DNA from: Palsa-883 sp963826975
GTDB taxonomy: Bacteria; Pseudomonadota; Alphaproteobacteria; Acetobacterales; Acetobacteraceae
Direction: 5' to 3'
Length of the DNA stretch: 64,000 nucleotides
NCBI GenBank assembly: GCA_963826975.1
Contig: CAWGZJ010000011.1
Coordinates: forward strand, 62,001-126,000
Position 1 is the first letter of the stretch; each line of letters begins with the position of its first letter. A program made the position numbers and the translations under genes. Below are positions 61,200 through 64,000 of the stretch, one piece after another. The notes beneath the pieces were generated by a model, which saw only the letters and a program-made list of their open reading frames with translations, was not told where the DNA came from and made no database searches.

Positions 61200-62138
61200 A
61201 TGGCGCCGAAGCTCGGGTATTTGTTGCCGACACGCGAGCGGATCATGCAAGGCGAGCCGGAGACCGGACCTATTCTGGCGCTGGCGGGGCGCGCCGAGGC
61301 GCTTGGTTTCGATTCCGTGTGGGTGGGTGACTCGCTGCTGGCACGGCCGCGGCACGAGCCGCTGACCTTGCTGGCGGGCGTCGCGGGTCGGGTGCCGCGC
61401 GTCGCACTGGGCACCGCGGTGCTGCTGCCGGCGCTGCGCAATCCGGTGGTGCTGGCGCACCTCGTTGCGACACTGGACCAGGTGAGTGAAGGCAGGCTGA
61501 TCCTGGGAGTGGGTTTTGCGCGAGACGTGCCGAACATCCGTGCCGAGTTCACCGCGGCGGGCGTGCCGTTCGAGAAGCGCGTGGGCCGGATGATGGAAGG
61601 GCTACGGCTGTGCCGCGCGCTTTGGAGCGGGCAGGCGGTGGATTGGGACGGGCGCTGGCAGGTGACGGGCGGCGTGCTCGCACCGACCCCGTACCGCGCC
61701 GGCGGGCCGCCGTTGTGGATCGGCGGCAATCTGCCGGCCAGCCTGAAGCGCGCCGGCAAGTGGTTCGACGGCTGGTTCCCGAACAATCCCGACGCGGCGA
61801 CATTTGGCGCGCAATGGCAGGAGGTGCGGGCGATCGCGCGGGCCGCCGGGCGCGACCCGCAAGGGATGACCGGAGCGATGTACCTGACCCTGGCGCTGGA
61901 TGCCGACGCCGCGCGGGCCGAGGCGCGGCTGAATGCGTTCCTGGAACGTTACTACGACCAGCCGGCCGAGCTGTTGCGCCGGCGCCAGGCCTGTTACGCC
62001 GGCCCGGCGGAGGGTTTGGCCGCGTGGCTGGACGGCTACGCGTGCGCCGGTGCGGGGCATCTGGTGCTGCGATTTGCCGGCGAGCATGAACGGCATCTGG
62101 AGGCGGTGGCCACGGTGCGGCGGACGCTGGGGTGGTGA
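61200..62138 (+). CDS. LLM class flavin-dependent oxidoreductase
   Basis: 312 residues from the ATG at 61200 with GGAGGG upstream. A luciferase-like monooxygenase barrel: LALAGRAEALGFDSVWVGDS, VALGTAVLLPALRNPVVLAH, LDQVSEGRLILGVGFARD and PPLWIGGNLPASLKRAGKWF. It uses reduced flavin (FMN or F420) supplied by another protein. The substrate is unknown. It begins 44 bases after the HAMP protein, so the two may be co-transcribed. Confidence 0.92.
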   Translation: MAPKLGYLLPTRERIMQGEPETGPILALAGRAEALGFDSVWVGDSLLARPRHEPLTLLAGVAGRVPRVALGTAVLLPALRNPVVLAHLVATLDQVSEGRLILGVGFARDVPNIRAEFTAAGVPFEKRVGRMMEGLRLCRALWSGQAVDWDGRWQVTGGVLAPTPYRAGGPPLWIGGNLPASLKRAGKWFDGWFPNNPDAATFGAQWQEVRAIARAAGRDPQGMTGAMYLTLALDADAARAEARLNAFLERYYDQPAELLRRRQACYAGPAEGLAAWLDGYACAGAGHLVLRFAGEHERHLEAVATVRRTLGW

Positions 62139-62476
62139 GGGAAGCTGGCGTGGGCGGCGGCGTATCGTTTCGGGCTCGGTCTGTCGGCATACGATAGTAT
62201 CGGAGGAGTGGGCCAGCCCGCGAACGGACTGGCCGGGCTCCTACCGGCGGGTAATGATGATGTTGACGACGATGCGCAAGATTACCAATCTCCGGGCCTA
62301 TCCCGGCCGGCGGTTTCATTTCAGGCGGAAAGTGCGAAGAAATCGGTACGCGACGCGTCGCAATCGTGCGGCGTCTCGGAACTCATCCGATCGTCCGCGC
62401 TGACGCGCTGGGCTGCGCGCGCTGATCGACCCCGATGCGCCGAGGGCGGCGACATCGGGGCGCAGGTGCCGTTGTG
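62139..62476. other. Intergenic, no gene seen
   Basis: Between the convergent flavin oxidoreductase and aminotransferase genes. Only a short inverted repeat (CGATAGTATCG near 62189) was noticed. Confidence 0.45.
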
Positions 62477-63880
62477 TCACGCCGCCTTGCTGGGCATGGT
62501 CAGCGCGCCCGTTGCCTGTGCATGCGCCAGAGCATCGTCCAGCGCCGCACCGACCGCGTCGAACATGATGTCGATCTCGGCGGCGCTGATGATCAGCGGC
62601 GGGCAGAAATACACCGCCTCCGGCGTCGCGCGGATCAGCACACCGTGCTTCTGCGCACTTTCCATGATCATCGTGCCCAGCCCGTCCTCCGCGGTGAACG
62701 ACACGCGCTTCGCCTTGTCCTTCACCAATTGCAACGCGCCGATTAGCCCGACGCCGCGTGCCTCGCCCACCAGCGGATGCGACGCGAGCGCGCGCAACCG
62801 CGACTGGAAGCGCGGCGAGACCTTGCCGACCACGCCGACGATGTCGCGCTCTTCATAGATCTTCAACGTCTCCAGCGCGACCGCCGCGGCCACCGGATGC
62901 CCGGCATAGGTGAAGCCATGGCCGAAATTGCCGAGCTTGCGGCTCTGCGCGACCATCCCGTCATGCACCTTCTCACTGACGATGGTGGCCGAGATCGGCA
63001 TGTACGACGCAGACAAAGCCTTCGCCACGGTCATGATATCCGGCTTAAGGTCGAACGTTTCGCAGGCAAACATCTTGCCGGTGCGGCCGAACCCGCAGAT
63101 GACCTCATCGACGATGAACAGGATGTCGTAACGGCGCAGCACCTCCTGCACCTTGGCGAAATAACCTGGGGGCGGAACGATGACACCGCCGCCGCCGTTC
63201 ACCGGTTCCGCAATGAACGCGCCGATCGTATCGGGGCCTTCACGCAGGATCAGCCGCTCCAGGTTGCCGACGATGCGGTCGACGAACGCCGCTTCCAACT
63301 CGCCGTCCAACCCGTAGATGTAGTGGCTGGGTGCATCGGTGCGCAGCACACCACCCAGCGGCAGATCGAACTCGGCGTGGTTGATCGGCTGCGAGGTCAG
63401 GCTGGCGGCGTAGAGTGTTACGCCGTGATAGCCGCGCACGCGGCTGATGATCTTCTTCTTGCGCGGCTTGCCGATCGCGTTGTGGTAGTACCACACCATC
63501 TTGACGGCCTGGTCGTTCGCTTCGGAGCCGGAATTGGCGAACAGCACCTTGCTGAGCCCTGTCGGCACGATGGTCAGCAGCTTCTCCGCCAACTCCACTG
63601 CGGGGCCGTGCGAGCGGCCGCCGAAGATCTGGTAGTACGGGAGTTGTTCCATCTGCCGCGCTGCCGCCGCGGCCAGGCGCTTCTCACTGAAGCCGAGCGA
63701 GCACGACCACAGCCCCGCCATGCCCTCGAGGTAGCGCCGCCCGTCATCGGCCACCACAAATACGCCGTCGCCGGATCGCATCACCAGCGGGCCGTCGGTG
63801 CGGTGCTTGTCGAGGTCCGTGTACGGGTGGATCAACGAGGCGATGTCGCGCTCGGCGATGTCGTTCGAGGATCGGGGCAT
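62477..63880 (-). CDS. Class III aminotransferase (aspartate aminotransferase family)
   Basis: 467 residues. PLP signature: FANSGSEANDQAVKMVWYYH (near residue 118), FIAEPVNGGGGVIVPPPGYF, FIVDEVICGFGRTGKMFACE (the Asp contacting the PLP ring) and the PLP Lys in DIMTVAKALSASYMPISA. The start FSEKRLAAAAARQMEQLPYY and the length fit the omega-amino acid or putrescine/taurine-pyruvate aminotransferase group. The amino donor cannot be assigned. The ATG is at 63880. DNA 63881-64000 holds no gene. Confidence 0.93.
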   Translation of the reverse strand: MPRSSNDIAERDIASLIHPYTDLDKHRTDGPLVMRSGDGVFVVADDGRRYLEGMAGLWSCSLGFSEKRLAAAAARQMEQLPYYQIFGGRSHGPAVELAEKLLTIVPTGLSKVLFANSGSEANDQAVKMVWYYHNAIGKPRKKKIISRVRGYHGVTLYAASLTSQPINHAEFDLPLGGVLRTDAPSHYIYGLDGELEAAFVDRIVGNLERLILREGPDTIGAFIAEPVNGGGGVIVPPPGYFAKVQEVLRRYDILFIVDEVICGFGRTGKMFACETFDLKPDIMTVAKALSASYMPISATIVSEKVHDGMVAQSRKLGNFGHGFTYAGHPVAAAVALETLKIYEERDIVGVVGKVSPRFQSRLRALASHPLVGEARGVGLIGALQLVKDKAKRVSFTAEDGLGTMIMESAQKHGVLIRATPEAVYFCPPLIISAAEIDIMFDAVGAALDDALAHAQATGALTMPSKAA

Positions 63881-64000
63881 GGGTTACTCCGTGGGTAGGG
63901 ATGAGGCCACGATCATGCACCATCGGCGCGGGACTGGCGATGGCGGTCGCGCAACATGCCCGTCGGGCGAGTTGCGGTGACCTCGGGCGTTGCGGCAACG

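Noticed and set aside
62189..62200. Short inverted repeat CGATAGTATCG
   Set aside because: Too short to distinguish from chance.

Overview
The window is GC-rich, densely coded bacterial DNA. Family content points to an alphaproteobacterium, most likely in the Acetobacteraceae or a close relative: a ligase-associated DNA-repair module, YajC next to a DUF815 ATPase, an NDUFAF6-like phytoene-synthase-fold protein, a glycine-rich Hint-domain protein, several TPR glycosyltransferases and many CoA and hydroxy-acid catabolic genes. The lineage is inferred from family content only; no rRNA or tRNA gene was seen.

Layout. 0-9 kb: on the minus strand, PdeM (cut by the window edge), a DEXH helicase, two paralogous TPR glycosyltransferases and an aldo/keto reductase; on the plus strand, the partner exonuclease of the repair module. 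9-12.6 kb: a Hint-domain protein coupled to a sulfotransferase, then a pyruvoyl-dependent arginine decarboxylase. 12.8-15.6 kb: a partly AT-rich accessory island with a GIY-YIG protein, a DUF6615 nuclease-like protein and a DUF29 protein. 16-22.6 kb: housekeeping genes (NDUFAF6-like protein, Fe superoxide dismutase, YajC, DUF815), interrupted by a DUF4926/DUF6883 pair, then an esterase, an enolase-superfamily enzyme and an SDR. 23-25 kb: a hybrid histidine kinase. 25-31 kb: a gene-poor tract packed with long palindromic repeats, an intact IS1182-type element and a seven-copy repeat array. 31-37 kb: an OGT/SPINDLY-type glycosyltransferase, a Sel1 protein and an octapeptide-repeat protein built from near-identical 408-bp units. 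37-45 kb: a catabolic block (hydroxyacid dehydrogenase, ThDP enzyme, ABC substrate-binding protein, acyl-CoA dehydrogenase with CoA transferase, NHL propeller protein). 45-51.6 kb: a small two-module protein, two frameshifted Uma2 genes, hydrolases and a chemoreceptor. 51.9-53.5 kb: an intact IS110-type element inserted in one of the palindromic repeats. 53.7-64 kb: an FMN enzyme, an ECF sigma/anti-sigma pair facing a metallophosphoesterase-cupredoxin operon, a HAMP protein without a signalling domain, a flavin monooxygenase and a class III aminotransferase.

The most striking material is non-coding. At least nine long palindromes share one architecture (short purine-rich tandem units in complementary arms, often around an inner GCGCTTCGCGC hairpin) but use different units. 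Both insertion sequences sit in or beside such palindromes. For the IS110 element, the interrupted palindrome gives the insertion boundaries to the base, and its 5' non-coding end contains segments matching both the target and its own end, as expected of a bridge RNA. A separate two-copy hairpin element keeps an identical 9-nt loop while its stem sequence differs.

Several accessory genes carry single-base indels (both Uma2 genes, the antitoxin remnant, the octapeptide protein and possibly the DUF815 tail). This is either genuine decay or draft-assembly error, and the sequence alone cannot say which.
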